From: Scytolyngbya sp. HA4215-MV1
Lineage (GTDB): Bacteria; Cyanobacteriota; Cyanobacteriia; Leptolyngbyales; Leptolyngbyaceae
NCBI GenBank assembly: GCA_019359045.1
Contig: JAHHIA010000021.1
Location: 1 to 60,247, forward strand
Reading direction: 5' to 3'
Length of the DNA stretch: 60,247 nucleotides
Every line of letters begins with the position of its first letter. The first letter of the stretch is position 1. A program made the position numbers and the translations under genes. Positions 7,752-17,281 of the stretch are shown here, one piece after another. The notes beneath the pieces were generated by a model. That model made no database searches. It saw only the letters and a program-made list of their open reading frames with translations, and was not told where the DNA came from.

Positions 7752-9725
7752 TTATTCAAGTATTTGTAAGCCAATGTTTTGCAAATATTGGAAGGTAGTG
7801 TTGTAGAATTCCGGCATTCTTGTATTGTCTTCTTGATCACCTTCAGGGATTAAAATAACCATCCCTTGTCTAGCTCTAGTAAGTAAAACCCTGTAAGAGT
7901 TTTTTAAGTATTGTTTACGAGTTTCATCTTTAATCCTTTGCCATTGGCTACCCCTAAAGTCCATATATTCCCATCTTCCATCGGTGAATCTAAAGTTTGC
8001 ATCCCAAGCTACACAAGTCCAATCAAGTTCAAGTCCTTGTATATCAAATTCTGTAGCAACATCTTCTAAAAAGTAAGAAGAGCGAATGTCCTCCTTCCCA
8101 TTTAGAAACCAGTTTTTAGGATCAATACCAGCTTTAACATGAATTCCAATTGGTTTTAGACGGTATGCTCCTGAAGAAGTAATTACACCTGTGCGTTCAT
8201 TACCTCTTGCTTTGCTACGAAGCCAGTTTCGTGCACCTTGAATACTTCTTGTAAGAAGAATGGGGTATATGTTGCTAATTTGCAAATACAAATTCTTCAC
8301 TTCCAAAATGTCACAATCCAGAATTGCCTTAATTAACTTAGATACTTTTTCTGATCTGTAGGATCTCATGGATACAGACAAATGTAATTCATCCTGAATG
8401 TGTAGATACGTCTCTTCTATCTCTGAAAAAATATTTTGTCCTCTTGTGTACTCTTCATCACTCAATTCATTCGATACATAAATATTCCAATTCTTATATT
8501 TTCTTTGTAATGCTGAAAACCATTCAAACAAACCAGCTTCACCAGTATTTATTTCCTGCCCACCGCCAATGAGACAGATAATTACTGCCCAATCTTGATG
8601 ACGATCCATAACGCTAATCAAAAATTCCGGCTCTGACATCGAAAAGTTTGAAAATCCCTTTTTCCTACGCATAAACGAGCTGGTCTGAGCAAGGTTCCAG
8701 GCTCTTTGTGCTTCATCAAAAACCACAACTCGCTCTACAGGTGCCTCATTAATTCTTAATGCTTCATCTCTAAAATGATGGATGTTTTGAATAAATGCTT
8801 TTGTTTTAGACAGTGCTGCCTTTTTAGTCAATTCTTTACCGTTATTTTTTGCTGTCTCCACTTCATCTCGTGCTAGAGCCTCTTGTAAGACTTCAACCAA
8901 AGGTCCATTACCAGAAAGAAATACCGCATGTTCTCCTGTATCAATTTGATGCCTTTGGTTGGCAATATTCAAACCTGCTAGTGTTTTTCCTGCACCAGGA
9001 ACACCAGTAACAAAGCAAATTGACTTCTGATTTTTCTTTTTAGATTCTTCAATTATGCTAAAAATTGTATTAGAGGTTTTACTTAGGTTAATAGCATCAG
9101 CATCAGATCTAGAAATCTTCTCAACACGATGACCTTTATACAAAGCTTGAGCTGCTTCAATGATTGTTGGAGTTGGTTTATAAATTGATTTCACCCAATT
9201 TATAGGATCAATTTCCTTATCTTCAAGCTTAGAAGAAGCCCAATAAATATTTTCATATAAGTTGTTTTTATTCGCCTTCAATGGAGTAAAGACAAGATCT
9301 TGATGCGGCAACAGATTATTACTTACACTTGGTGCTTCAGTTGCTACAAGTACTGGAACAATTTTTCTGGCATGGCTCTGTTCATGAAAATTTTTCAGAT
9401 CTAAGGCATAATCTATGACTTGATCTATTGCATAACTTTGATGCTTTTTCTCTCCGGCCTTAAATTCTAAGACAAATACAATTCCCTTTAAGATTAGGAC
9501 AACATCTACTCTTTTACCCATTCTTGGAATTGAATACTCAAAAAGGATATAAGCATCCTTTAGTGGTGAAAACTGCTCCTTTAAGATATCAATTTGGGCC
9601 AACCAAGAATTGCGTTGTAAATCTTCTAGGGCAAATTCATGATGTAAGGTAAGTTCGCCTAAAATGCTACTCTTAGAATCCTCAAGAAATTCCGTAATCG
9701 TTTTTGAGTAATAGGCTCTTTTCAT
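7752..9725 (-). CDS. PD-(D/E)XK nuclease-DUF2075 helicase-like protein
   Basis: 657 aa. Residues ~55-95 have a nuclease-like core (MGKRVDVVLILKG, then VFVLEFKAGEKK; D-x(n)-ExK), similar to NERD/PD-(D/E)XK domains. From ~235 follows a DUF2075 P-loop helicase-like domain with Walker A TGVPGAGKT (~240), Walker B VVFDEAQRAW (~340), and C-terminal LLTRARQGMVI typical of superfamily 1 motif VI. Proteins of this type occur in mobile and defence contexts. The gene is markedly AT-richer than its neighbours, which suggests recent transfer. Its target is unknown. Confidence 0.85.
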   Translation of the reverse strand: MKRAYYSKTITEFLEDSKSSILGELTLHHEFALEDLQRNSWLAQIDILKEQFSPLKDAYILFEYSIPRMGKRVDVVLILKGIVFVLEFKAGEKKHQSYAIDQVIDYALDLKNFHEQSHARKIVPVLVATEAPSVSNNLLPHQDLVFTPLKANKNNLYENIYWASSKLEDKEIDPINWVKSIYKPTPTIIEAAQALYKGHRVEKISRSDADAINLSKTSNTIFSIIEESKKKNQKSICFVTGVPGAGKTLAGLNIANQRHQIDTGEHAVFLSGNGPLVEVLQEALARDEVETAKNNGKELTKKAALSKTKAFIQNIHHFRDEALRINEAPVERVVVFDEAQRAWNLAQTSSFMRRKKGFSNFSMSEPEFLISVMDRHQDWAVIICLIGGGQEINTGEAGLFEWFSALQRKYKNWNIYVSNELSDEEYTRGQNIFSEIEETYLHIQDELHLSVSMRSYRSEKVSKLIKAILDCDILEVKNLYLQISNIYPILLTRSIQGARNWLRSKARGNERTGVITSSGAYRLKPIGIHVKAGIDPKNWFLNGKEDIRSSYFLEDVATEFDIQGLELDWTCVAWDANFRFTDGRWEYMDFRGSQWQRIKDETRKQYLKNSYRVLLTRARQGMVILIPEGDQEDNTRMPEFYNTTFQYLQNIGLQILE

Positions 9726-9862
9726 TCTTGATGATTTACCCTAACTAAATTTGCATTTTTGCCATTGATGGCGATATGTAAAGGAAGAAACCAGATCCAC
9801 CAGAGAAAAGTTGTTGTGTCCGATCGCGAAAGCTGTGTTATCTCTTATATAACCGATCGCGG

Positions 9863-10105
9863 ATGACCATGAGTGCTGGTAAGGACAAACAGAGCCGTAA
9901 AGGGATAGGGCAGTATTACTCGGAGCCAAAGAAGCCAACCATGATTGGCTTGACTCCGACTGCTGTGGAGCAGCTAGATGCGCTGGCAGCAGAGTTTCAC
10001 CTATCTCGGTCTGAGTTTATTGAGCGAATTGCCCGGCGGATGATCCCGGTGGGAATGCCTGGGTTGAGCGCCGTTTCTTCAGTGGGTAAGCATGATGAAG
10101 CCTAA
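9863..10105 (+). CDS. Ribbon-helix-helix (CopG-like) protein
   Basis: 80 aa. The core IGLTPTAVEQLDALAAEFHL followed by SRSEFIERIARRMI has the strand-helix-helix pattern of CopG/Arc-type DNA-binding proteins. It overlaps the next gene by 14 bp, so the two are translationally coupled. In plasmids such a protein before an initiator gene often regulates copy number; here this is inference from position. A second in-frame ATG is at 9869. Confidence 0.75.
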   Translation: MTMSAGKDKQSRKGIGQYYSEPKKPTMIGLTPTAVEQLDALAAEFHLSRSEFIERIARRMIPVGMPGLSAVSSVGKHDEA

Positions 10106-11612
10106 ATCTAGTCCCAATGAGAATGCTACCTCAGAGCTTGAAACCTCCTCACAGCTATCGTTGACCGAGGTAGAAGTTCTGCCGCCGCAGTCTACCCGCA
10201 CCAAGATTCGCAAGCCGCGAAATTTACCCCGTACTGAACCCCCACTCTTTACTAATAAGTCTGTAGAAATGATGGCGAGCGGGGCACCCGTCATCTCTGC
10301 AACCCAGGCATTTCTCAAGCCACCTGACTGGAGTGAGTATGGGCAGGATCGGCTTTACTTCCAGAAGCAGTTTGGCAAGGGACGTTACATTGAGTTCTAT
10401 GTTCTCAACAAGCAGAAGCACCAAGCTGACTCCATTTCATCGCAGGCTGAGCGGGAGATCCTGGAGCAGTATGGTGTGATGGCAGCCCGTCTCCATGCGG
10501 TATTTGCGTCCTATGCGGCGATCCAAAGTGAACCCTGGAAGCAGCCGTTTTATCTGCTAGGGACAGATCTGATTAAAACGCTTAAAGTCCACAACAGCAA
10601 TAAATTTACGAAGTCACAGAAGCTGAAGGCGATCGCCGACTTAGCCTGGGTTGTGGGTACCTTGGGTGCGGTGATCCACTGGTTTGAAGGCGATATGGAT
10701 CTTTGTGTGCGGGAGCGGAGTCTTCTGTGGATTGTCAGTGTGCAGGAGTACACTCAACCAAATGTGGATGGTGAAACTGAGGAACTCCATGAGGTTGTGA
10801 TCCGTGTGCAGCCAGGATTATGGACGCATAACTTCCTTAATCGAGAAGGCGCACAACAGCAGAAAGCCTTGTATCAATATGGGCTAATCCCTAAAGAGGT
10901 TTTTGACATCGATCCCCATCGCCGCAAATTGGCGACCAGTATGGGGTTGTACCTGATCCAGAATAGTCGTGCTCGTCCCAATGGAATCTATACGATCGAC
11001 AGTCTGATCGAAAGCGTCCTTCCCAGCAATGAAATTGAAAGGGCATTGTCCGATCGCCGCTATGGGTGGAAGTTGAAAGAGTCTGTTGATAATGCGTTGC
11101 TGACGCTCAAAGATAGCCTCAAGATTGAGATCGGCTTTGATAATGAAACGTATCCAATCTGGCTAAGACCCGTCTGGAGTTTGCCCGATGAAATAGCTCT
11201 ATTGCCCACTAAGGAGCGAAACCAGCAGCTCTTAGGCGCGAAGTGGCTGCCTGATAACTATATCTCCAAGCATTGGTTTCCGGCGAAAATCTCGTTCAAG
11301 TTACCCTCACAGATTCAGGAGTGCCTGGATGATTTAGAGGCAAGGCGAACTGAGAAGAGCCATCGGGCATCTGCGAGACGACGGACGCTTGAAGCGGATG
11401 CTCAGCGTGTAATGGCGATTGCTCAACTCCCTGCATCAGAATTAGCAGGAGCGACTGTTAAAGCTGCACGACAGGCAAAAGGATGGACGCAAGCTCAACT
11501 AGCCTCCACGATCGGCAAGAGTGTGAGTTGGGTGAAGTTGGTGGAGAGCGATCGCCGTCGAGCAGTCGATACTGACCAAAGTTTGCTTCGCCAGGTATTG
11601 GATATTCAGTAG
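10092..11612 (+). CDS. Putative plasmid replication initiator with C-terminal HTH
   Basis: 506 aa. I do not recognise a named family, but the size, the C-terminal XRE-type helix-turn-helix (KAARQAKGWTQAQLASTIGK, residues ~457-476, then VSWVKLVE), the upstream coupled ribbon-helix-helix gene and the iteron that begins 97 bp downstream make a replication initiator likely. The central part holds the stretch beginning DIDPHRRKLATSMGLYLIQN and a winged-helix-like region (IYTIDSLIESVLPS) as found in many plasmid initiators. Alternative: a large regulator of the iteron region. Start at 10092 (ATGATG), with another ATG at 10095. Confidence 0.62.
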   Translation: MMKPKSSPNENATSELETSSQLSLTEVEVLPPQSTRTKIRKPRNLPRTEPPLFTNKSVEMMASGAPVISATQAFLKPPDWSEYGQDRLYFQKQFGKGRYIEFYVLNKQKHQADSISSQAEREILEQYGVMAARLHAVFASYAAIQSEPWKQPFYLLGTDLIKTLKVHNSNKFTKSQKLKAIADLAWVVGTLGAVIHWFEGDMDLCVRERSLLWIVSVQEYTQPNVDGETEELHEVVIRVQPGLWTHNFLNREGAQQQKALYQYGLIPKEVFDIDPHRRKLATSMGLYLIQNSRARPNGIYTIDSLIESVLPSNEIERALSDRRYGWKLKESVDNALLTLKDSLKIEIGFDNETYPIWLRPVWSLPDEIALLPTKERNQQLLGAKWLPDNYISKHWFPAKISFKLPSQIQECLDDLEARRTEKSHRASARRRTLEADAQRVMAIAQLPASELAGATVKAARQAKGWTQAQLASTIGKSVSWVKLVESDRRRAVDTDQSLLRQVLDIQ

Positions 11613-11708
11613 GTGGGATAAGTCATAGTTACATACCCTGTAACCCTGCCGAAACTTTTGCTAGGTAAGGTTTTCAGCTTTTATCTGGTTCCAAAACTGT
11701 CGTTAAGG

Positions 11709-11737
11709 GTGACATTACCATCCCCTACTCGTGACTT
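11709..11737 (+). repeat. Iteron copy next to the initiator-like gene
   Basis: GTGACATTACCATCCCCTAC continues with TCGTGACTT. It is one 22-bp unit plus the first 7 bases of the next. The same 22-bp unit recurs 2.3 kb away at 14001 and beyond. This copy is cut off from the others by the STAND gene at 11816-13909. Confidence 0.85.
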
Positions 11738-11815
11738 AAAAATTATGAGTATATTTTGGTTCAACTTGTACTGCGTTACTATGAACTAGCAAATTCTCCA
11801 GTGTAGTCAGACCTT

Positions 11816-13909
11816 ATGGATGTCAACCAACTCAGAAGTTCACTACAAGAGGTTGAAAACCCAAAGATTGAATTCAAAAGCTGTTGGTACTGCAACACTG
11901 ACCAATTGGATGATAAGGGCTGGGGTGAGTTCTTGAAAGACCTCATTTCTTTAGCAAATGGCAATGTAGGGTATGTAGACAAAACTGCGTATTTAATCGT
12001 TGGAGCCTCTGATATAGATCCAAAACCAAGTGAGCTAAGAGATACGTTCCATGTGCCTGCTAATGGAATGCTATCTAATCTTCAGAAACTTCGTGAGACG
12101 ACCTTAAGAAAGTTGCGTGAAGTATGCAGCCCAGCTCTTTCAGACATAAAGATATACTTTGTTAAAGCAGAGGAAGGTAAAGATCTGCTTGTGATAGAAA
12201 TTCCTCCTCCAATTGATGTTATAAAACTGGATCGAGATTTAAATACAAGAGGTATTAGATTCAAAAAAGGAACTGTTTTAGTTCGATTAGGACAAGACAT
12301 TAGTGTTGCTGATCCAACAGAAATAAGTATCCTTAAACAGGAGCATTCTAAGAAATATCAAAAAGACAGAGTATCTTACCAAGAAGTTTTGCATAACCTG
12401 CCACAACCAGATTACATCAATTTTGTTGGAAGAAAAACTGAGCTTGAGCAGTTACGTAAATTGCTTTGTCCTCAGGATAGAATATGGACAATTGTTGTTG
12501 ATGGAATAGGGGGCATTGGTAAATCAGCTTTAGCTCTGGAACTAGCGCATCGTTATCTAAATGAGTATGTCTTTCTTCCCCAAGAAGAAAGGTTTGAAGC
12601 AATTGTTTGGGTTTCTGCAAAAACCTCAATTCTAACTGCTGACGGTATTAAAAATCGCTATCACTTCATTAGCACTATAAAAAATATCTTTAAGGAGATT
12701 TCTATTGTTCTTAGGGAAGATAACATCAATAGTGAGCGTGAACTCCTTGAGCAGGATTTACTCATCAAACGTGCTTTAGGTAAACAGAGGACTCTTTTAA
12801 TTGTCGACAATTATGAAACAATAGATGACGAACGGGTTAATCTCTTTATACGAGAGTTACCTCATCCTACCAAGTGTATCGTTACGACAAGGCATCGAAT
12901 TGATATTGCTGATCCTATTCGCCTAGCTGCCATGCCTCGTGAGGATGCATTAGCTTTAATTAGGCAGGAGTGCGATAAAAAAGGGGTTCAGCTAAGTGAG
13001 GAGCAAATTGAACTTCTTAATAGAAGGACAGCAGGTATTCCATTAGCAGTGGTATGGAGTATTGCACAAGTAAGTCACCACGGATTTGGTATAGATAAAG
13101 TTTTAAGACGCCTGGGCGATGCTAGAGGAGACATAGCACAATTTTGCTTTGAAAGTGCAATACAAGATATTAAAGATAAACCCGCTTATAAATTATTAAT
13201 ATGTATCACCTTAGCTCTGAGTTCGCTTAGAAGTTCTCTTAGTAGACAAGATATTGGATATATTTCTGATTTATCGGAGCTTGATCGTGATGAAGGATTA
13301 GTACTACTTGAAAAGTTATCTTTGATTAATAAAGATAATGGACGCTTTAACACCCTCCCATTGGTTAGGGAATATATGATTTCTCATATTTCAGAGATTA
13401 ACATCGATGAGATTCATAAAATGGTGGTTAGAATATCTCTAAACTACGCTCCCTCAGGCGCAGATGCAGTTTCTCTGATTGAAAAGATATTTAATTTAGA
13501 AGTTATTTCTTCAATTAAAGATGAAATCACAAAAATTGTAGTCGATCAAATGTGGGAGTGGGATAGTCAATATGATCAATTTGGGGTTCCTTACTGTATA
13601 GCGGCTCTAGAGCAACTAGCTACTGAGAATGCTATCAATAACATTAAGTTTATTGCTCTTAACAGCCAAATGTATTATGACGGTTGGATATACGTGGATT
13701 CAGTTAATGCTTTGACCAGGCTTGAGAGAGTTAAAGATTTGGTAGATTTAACTTTAGTAGATAAAGAGCCTAATCATATAATGATTGACGCCCTTAAAAA
13801 ACTTGATTCCTTGGAAACTATAAAAGAGATTGATCAAAGGTTAGGAAGTAGCTCTAGCGAGAGTGAGAAGCAGCTTCTACAACAGTTAAGGGATAAATTC
13901 TCGCCTTGA
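11816..13909 (+). CDS. Schlafen(AlbA_2)-NB-ARC STAND protein, candidate defence NTPase
   Basis: 697 aa. Residues 1-150 fit the AlbA_2/Schlafen domain (KIEFKSCWY, the region around EFLKDLISLANG, YLIVGASD). Residues ~200-420 are an NB-ARC/STAND NTPase: FVGRKTELEQL, Walker A DGIGGIGKSALA (~231), Walker B TLLIVDNYE (~326), sensor KCIVTTRHR, then GIPLAVVW. The last ~270 residues are helical and probably sense a trigger. STAND proteins with an N-terminal effector act in bacterial antiviral immunity; the Schlafen domain would be the effector, perhaps on RNA. The gene is AT-rich and sits within the iteron region, so it looks acquired. Confidence 0.85.
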   Translation: MDVNQLRSSLQEVENPKIEFKSCWYCNTDQLDDKGWGEFLKDLISLANGNVGYVDKTAYLIVGASDIDPKPSELRDTFHVPANGMLSNLQKLRETTLRKLREVCSPALSDIKIYFVKAEEGKDLLVIEIPPPIDVIKLDRDLNTRGIRFKKGTVLVRLGQDISVADPTEISILKQEHSKKYQKDRVSYQEVLHNLPQPDYINFVGRKTELEQLRKLLCPQDRIWTIVVDGIGGIGKSALALELAHRYLNEYVFLPQEERFEAIVWVSAKTSILTADGIKNRYHFISTIKNIFKEISIVLREDNINSERELLEQDLLIKRALGKQRTLLIVDNYETIDDERVNLFIRELPHPTKCIVTTRHRIDIADPIRLAAMPREDALALIRQECDKKGVQLSEEQIELLNRRTAGIPLAVVWSIAQVSHHGFGIDKVLRRLGDARGDIAQFCFESAIQDIKDKPAYKLLICITLALSSLRSSLSRQDIGYISDLSELDRDEGLVLLEKLSLINKDNGRFNTLPLVREYMISHISEINIDEIHKMVVRISLNYAPSGADAVSLIEKIFNLEVISSIKDEITKIVVDQMWEWDSQYDQFGVPYCIAALEQLATENAINNIKFIALNSQMYYDGWIYVDSVNALTRLERVKDLVDLTLVDKEPNHIMIDALKKLDSLETIKEIDQRLGSSSSESEKQLLQQLRDKFSP

Positions 13910-14000
13910 ATTAGAATTCAAATGAACCTTGTGTAACCCTGTGTAATCATTGTTAAACAAGGCTTTTTGCTCTTTCTGGCTTCAAAATTCTCCTATAATC

Positions 14001-14565
14001 GTGACATTAGTGTCCCCTACCAGTGACTTCAGTTGCATTAACAGAATTCATGGTTACAAGTTTAGTAACTTAGCTGTAACCATTGCTAGAAGAGCAGTTG
14101 AGGCCATTTCATTCTCTTTTAGCGCCCTATAGCCGTGACATTAACCTCCCCTGGTAGTGACTTTGATACTGTAAGAGATCACTCTGTAACTCTCTGTAAC
14201 CCCTTTCAACTCAGGCTTTTAAGCAGTTTGGGTATCTAATTCTTCCTCTGAACGTGACAACAACCCCCCCTGCACGTGACTTGAGCAAACATGAGGGAAG
14301 ATATGAACGATTTGGTTACGGGCTTATTTAGCATGAGAGAGCCTTACTAACCACTAAATATAGGAATAGTACACTTAAATTATGTCAATTCTGGTGCAGG
14401 ACTGAGAAGTAACCACTAGATATAGGCTGAATTATTTTGGCTTTGGATGTCACTGTAACCTGACAGATAACTTTGCTGTAACTACTATTCTGTGGGCTTC
14501 TCAGCTATTTTTGTGATGGTTACACATCCCCTAGTCATGACATTAGCTTCCCCTTATCGTGACAT
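14001..14565 (+). repeat. Dispersed 22-bp iterons, probable plasmid origin
   Basis: Near-identical 29-bp elements (22-bp unit plus 7 bases of the next) lie at 14001-14029, 14135-14163, 14254-14282 and 14537-14565, with consensus GTGACATTANNNTCCCCTNN then NNGTGACTT. Between them TGTAACC recurs many times (for example near 13933, 14071, 14190, 14598), and TAACCACTARATATAGG occurs at 14348 and 14410. The gene-free interval from 13910 to 15359 is about 1.4 kb. Iterons, lack of genes and a nearby initiator-like gene indicate a replication origin; the exact start point cannot be read. Confidence 0.8.
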
Positions 14566-14652
14566 TCGGTCGAGGCTCAAGTCACTATATCTGTAACCCC
14601 GCTGTAACCCCTGCTGGTCCTGTGTTTGAGATCATTTTGGTTACAAATCCTA

Positions 14653-14746
14653 GAAAGTAACCCCCTTTAGCAGGGACTTTAATTTCCCCTACTTCTGACT
14701 TTGCTATCCCCTGCTAGAGACTTTAGACACCCCTACTCATGACTTG
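14653..14746 (+). repeat. Tandem 22-bp iteron array
   Basis: GACTTT/GACTTG recurs at 14675, 14697, 14719 and 14741, an exact 22-bp period. Each unit carries an (A/T)CCCCT core in its middle (TCCCCTA, TCCCCTG, ACCCCTA). This is the same unit as the dispersed iterons, here head to tail, and is a likely initiator-binding array. Confidence 0.85.
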
Positions 14747-14860
14747 AGATTTTTCAATGGCTTACCCATCAAGGGTTTTCAGGATCGTTACAAGCCTGAT
14801 CAGATCAATTAGATCGATCACGGTGTAACCACATGATTGAGCAAACTGAGGGGCTACGCT

Positions 14861-15359
14861 TTAAACGCGAAAAATTAATTGTTTCTCGTAGGTATGAGCT
14901 TGAAGTGTCAGCCTACGTTTGAAACCAATGTCAAAAGCGATCGCAATTCGATTCCTTTTGGCATCCATAGCCCAGGAGAAAACCCCATGACTTAAGAAGC
15001 CTCTCAGAACTGCAAAAGCCCCAACTGCTGACACAGATGGAGCTTTCGAGTTCAAACGTTACTTTCATCGCAATAGAGCGTAGTGATGCTAACTAGAGAC
15101 TTTGGCGAGTGGCAGTTAGATCCCTAGCTTTGCTGTGCCCATTTTAAGCAAATTCCTTCAGGTGTTGCAAGCCAAGAGTTTCTGCACCCGAGTCTGCCTA
15201 AATTACGGCACAACGCTCTATTCCCTATTGCTTAACCAGGTAATTGGTCAGCCTACGTCAAACTGCCAATTGCCCAAGTTTTGTTTGGCTATTTGAGACA
15301 GAGCGTTTCATGGTAATTCACAAAAATTGGTTCTTCTTTGGCACAGATGGAGGTGTTGC
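14861..15359. other. Gene-free stretch between iterons and primase-like gene
   Basis: No convincing gene. A 64-codon minus-strand ORF (14861-15055) has no recognisable motif. AATAGAGCG near 15073 is mirrored by CGCTCTATT near 15216, a weak long-range inverted repeat. It probably contains the promoter of the primase-like gene. Confidence 0.4.
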
Positions 15360-17240
15360 ATGAGCAAACCTCGTCGAGTAGAGCCGTTGCCCGGTGATGA
15401 ATTGGGTAAGCAGCTGTGTCAAACCTTCCCCTATCTCTGGAAGGTGATCGTCAAAACCAACGAGCCAGATAGCAGTTGGAAAACCTTAAATGACTACCCA
15501 CTGCGTCCAAGGGAACTTTGGCGATTCTGGCAGGATGCAGCTCAGGTTGTCGGGGTACGATTTGACTCGCTAACCCGCTACGCCATAATTGACTTAGATG
15601 TGAAGGGAGCCTATCACCCCAAACAGGATGCCCAAGCATTGTCTGTCATTCGAGCTGCATTAGAAACAATTGGAATCGCCCGAACGTTCCTGATCCAATC
15701 CAGTTCAAGTGGTGGACTGCATCTCTGGCTCCCCTTTTCAGAACAAGTGCCCACTTTTGGGTTAGCAACTGCAATCCGACAATGTTTGGAAGCCCAGGGT
15801 CTAACGGTTGAGCAAGGACACCTAGAGATCTTTCCCAATTGCAAAGCCTATGCGCGGGAAGGTGAGTTTACTGAGTATCAGGGGCACCGGCTGCCCCTAC
15901 AACCCGCAACAGGTGCCCAGCTTCTGGATGATGACCTCAATCCAATGGTTGGCGGACTGGAACGATTTTTTGAAATCTGGGATCACTGTGCGGATGGGCA
16001 GGATACCGATCAGTTACGGCAGGCGATCGCCCAGGCTCAAAAGAACTGGCGAAAGCGATCGGCACGCCGAGATTCTGCTGTTGTAGAAGCATGGCGTACT
16101 GCCCTGGAGTTTGAAATCAGTGAAGGATGGACTGACCACGGACAAACAAATCACCTTCTGAAGCAGATTGCCTGCTATGGAGTCGTGTTTCAGCGGCTGA
16201 GGGGTGAACACTTAATTGAGTACGTCCAACGTACGGCAACGAACAGTGCTGGATATGCTCAATGGTGTCGTCACCAACATGAAATTGAACTCCGTTGCCG
16301 AGTATGGGCACGAGCAGCGGAGGGGTATTATTGGCCGCTTGGAACAGAGGCTACACGCCAGGGCAATATTCACCAAGAAGAGGGAAATGGCGCGATCTCG
16401 CCAGGCAATCTCGTCAATCAAGCGCGAGCTGAAGATGCTCAAGCCCGGATTACCAATGCATTGAATCGCTTGAAAGAAGCAGGAGAATTAGCTCTATACA
16501 AGACAAAAACAGCCCTTGAGAATGCCATCATCAACCTTGCTAAATGCAGCAAACAGACCACTCGCAAATATCTGCACCTCTGGTATCCCGAAGGGGGTGA
16601 CCTGGCGCAAGAGGTGTGTACTAACCATGCTGACGCAGTTTTAGCCTCATCAGCCTCGGCTCCAGTAGAACCTCAAAAATCGCTAGAACCCTTATCCAAT
16701 CAGGAAGTACACACTCAGGCCTATATGAAGGGTTTAACCCCTGCGGCTGATCCTGGGTCGGCTCCTTTTCACATTTTGTCTTCTAGGGGGGGTACGGGGG
16801 GGTTATCCACAACCCAAGCAGGGGAAATGGCTGGGGAGTTGTCTTTGCAAAGCGTTCCTGTAGAAGCTGCTCTGTCTGATTTAGGAAGAAGCAACCTAGA
16901 AAAAACTCCTAAACCCTCTTTCCCTTCAACAGTGCATCCAAACCCCCCCTCTTCTCCCCCGCTGCATCCTCGTCCTAATTTGAAGCCAGCGACTCCAAAA
17001 AACAAACCTGCCTCAGCAGTACCTATACCAAAGCAGCAAGATGACTTGAGATACCAGTTTGGTCAATTGGCAAACCAAATGGGCTGGTCATTAGATCAGG
17101 TAAAGGCATTTATTGGACAAGCGATCGGCAAGACTCTGCAAAATCTGGTGGAAGATGATTGGATCTTGCTGCTTTACCAGATACGAAACCTTATACCAGT
17201 ACCGCACGATCGTCCTTCTGATGACGTGGGGGCTAGCTGA
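15360..17240 (+). CDS. AEP primase-like plasmid replication protein
   Basis: 626 aa from the ATG at 15360, chosen because GGAGG lies 6 bases upstream; a reading from 15327 lacks this. The N-terminal ~230 residues fit an archaeo-eukaryotic-type primase: IIDLDVKGAYHP (catalytic DxD-like, ~75), SSSSGGLHLWLPF (sxH-like, ~112) and LEIFPNCKAYAREGEF (~155). The middle is helical; residues ~430-560 are low-complexity and proline-rich, probably a linker; a short C-terminal helical domain follows. It lies directly after the iteron region, so it probably primes plasmid replication. Confidence 0.72.
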   Translation: MSKPRRVEPLPGDELGKQLCQTFPYLWKVIVKTNEPDSSWKTLNDYPLRPRELWRFWQDAAQVVGVRFDSLTRYAIIDLDVKGAYHPKQDAQALSVIRAALETIGIARTFLIQSSSSGGLHLWLPFSEQVPTFGLATAIRQCLEAQGLTVEQGHLEIFPNCKAYAREGEFTEYQGHRLPLQPATGAQLLDDDLNPMVGGLERFFEIWDHCADGQDTDQLRQAIAQAQKNWRKRSARRDSAVVEAWRTALEFEISEGWTDHGQTNHLLKQIACYGVVFQRLRGEHLIEYVQRTATNSAGYAQWCRHQHEIELRCRVWARAAEGYYWPLGTEATRQGNIHQEEGNGAISPGNLVNQARAEDAQARITNALNRLKEAGELALYKTKTALENAIINLAKCSKQTTRKYLHLWYPEGGDLAQEVCTNHADAVLASSASAPVEPQKSLEPLSNQEVHTQAYMKGLTPAADPGSAPFHILSSRGGTGGLSTTQAGEMAGELSLQSVPVEAALSDLGRSNLEKTPKPSFPSTVHPNPPSSPPLHPRPNLKPATPKNKPASAVPIPKQQDDLRYQFGQLANQMGWSLDQVKAFIGQAIGKTLQNLVEDDWILLLYQIRNLIPVPHDRPSDDVGAS

Positions 17241-17281
17241 ATATGAACCTCCAGGTGCTACCTAGAGGTTCAACTCGTCAT

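Noticed and set aside
14861-15055. Minus-strand ORF of 64 codons near the iterons
   Set aside because: No motif, no ribosome site and no family I recognise; kept only as part of the gene-free stretch.
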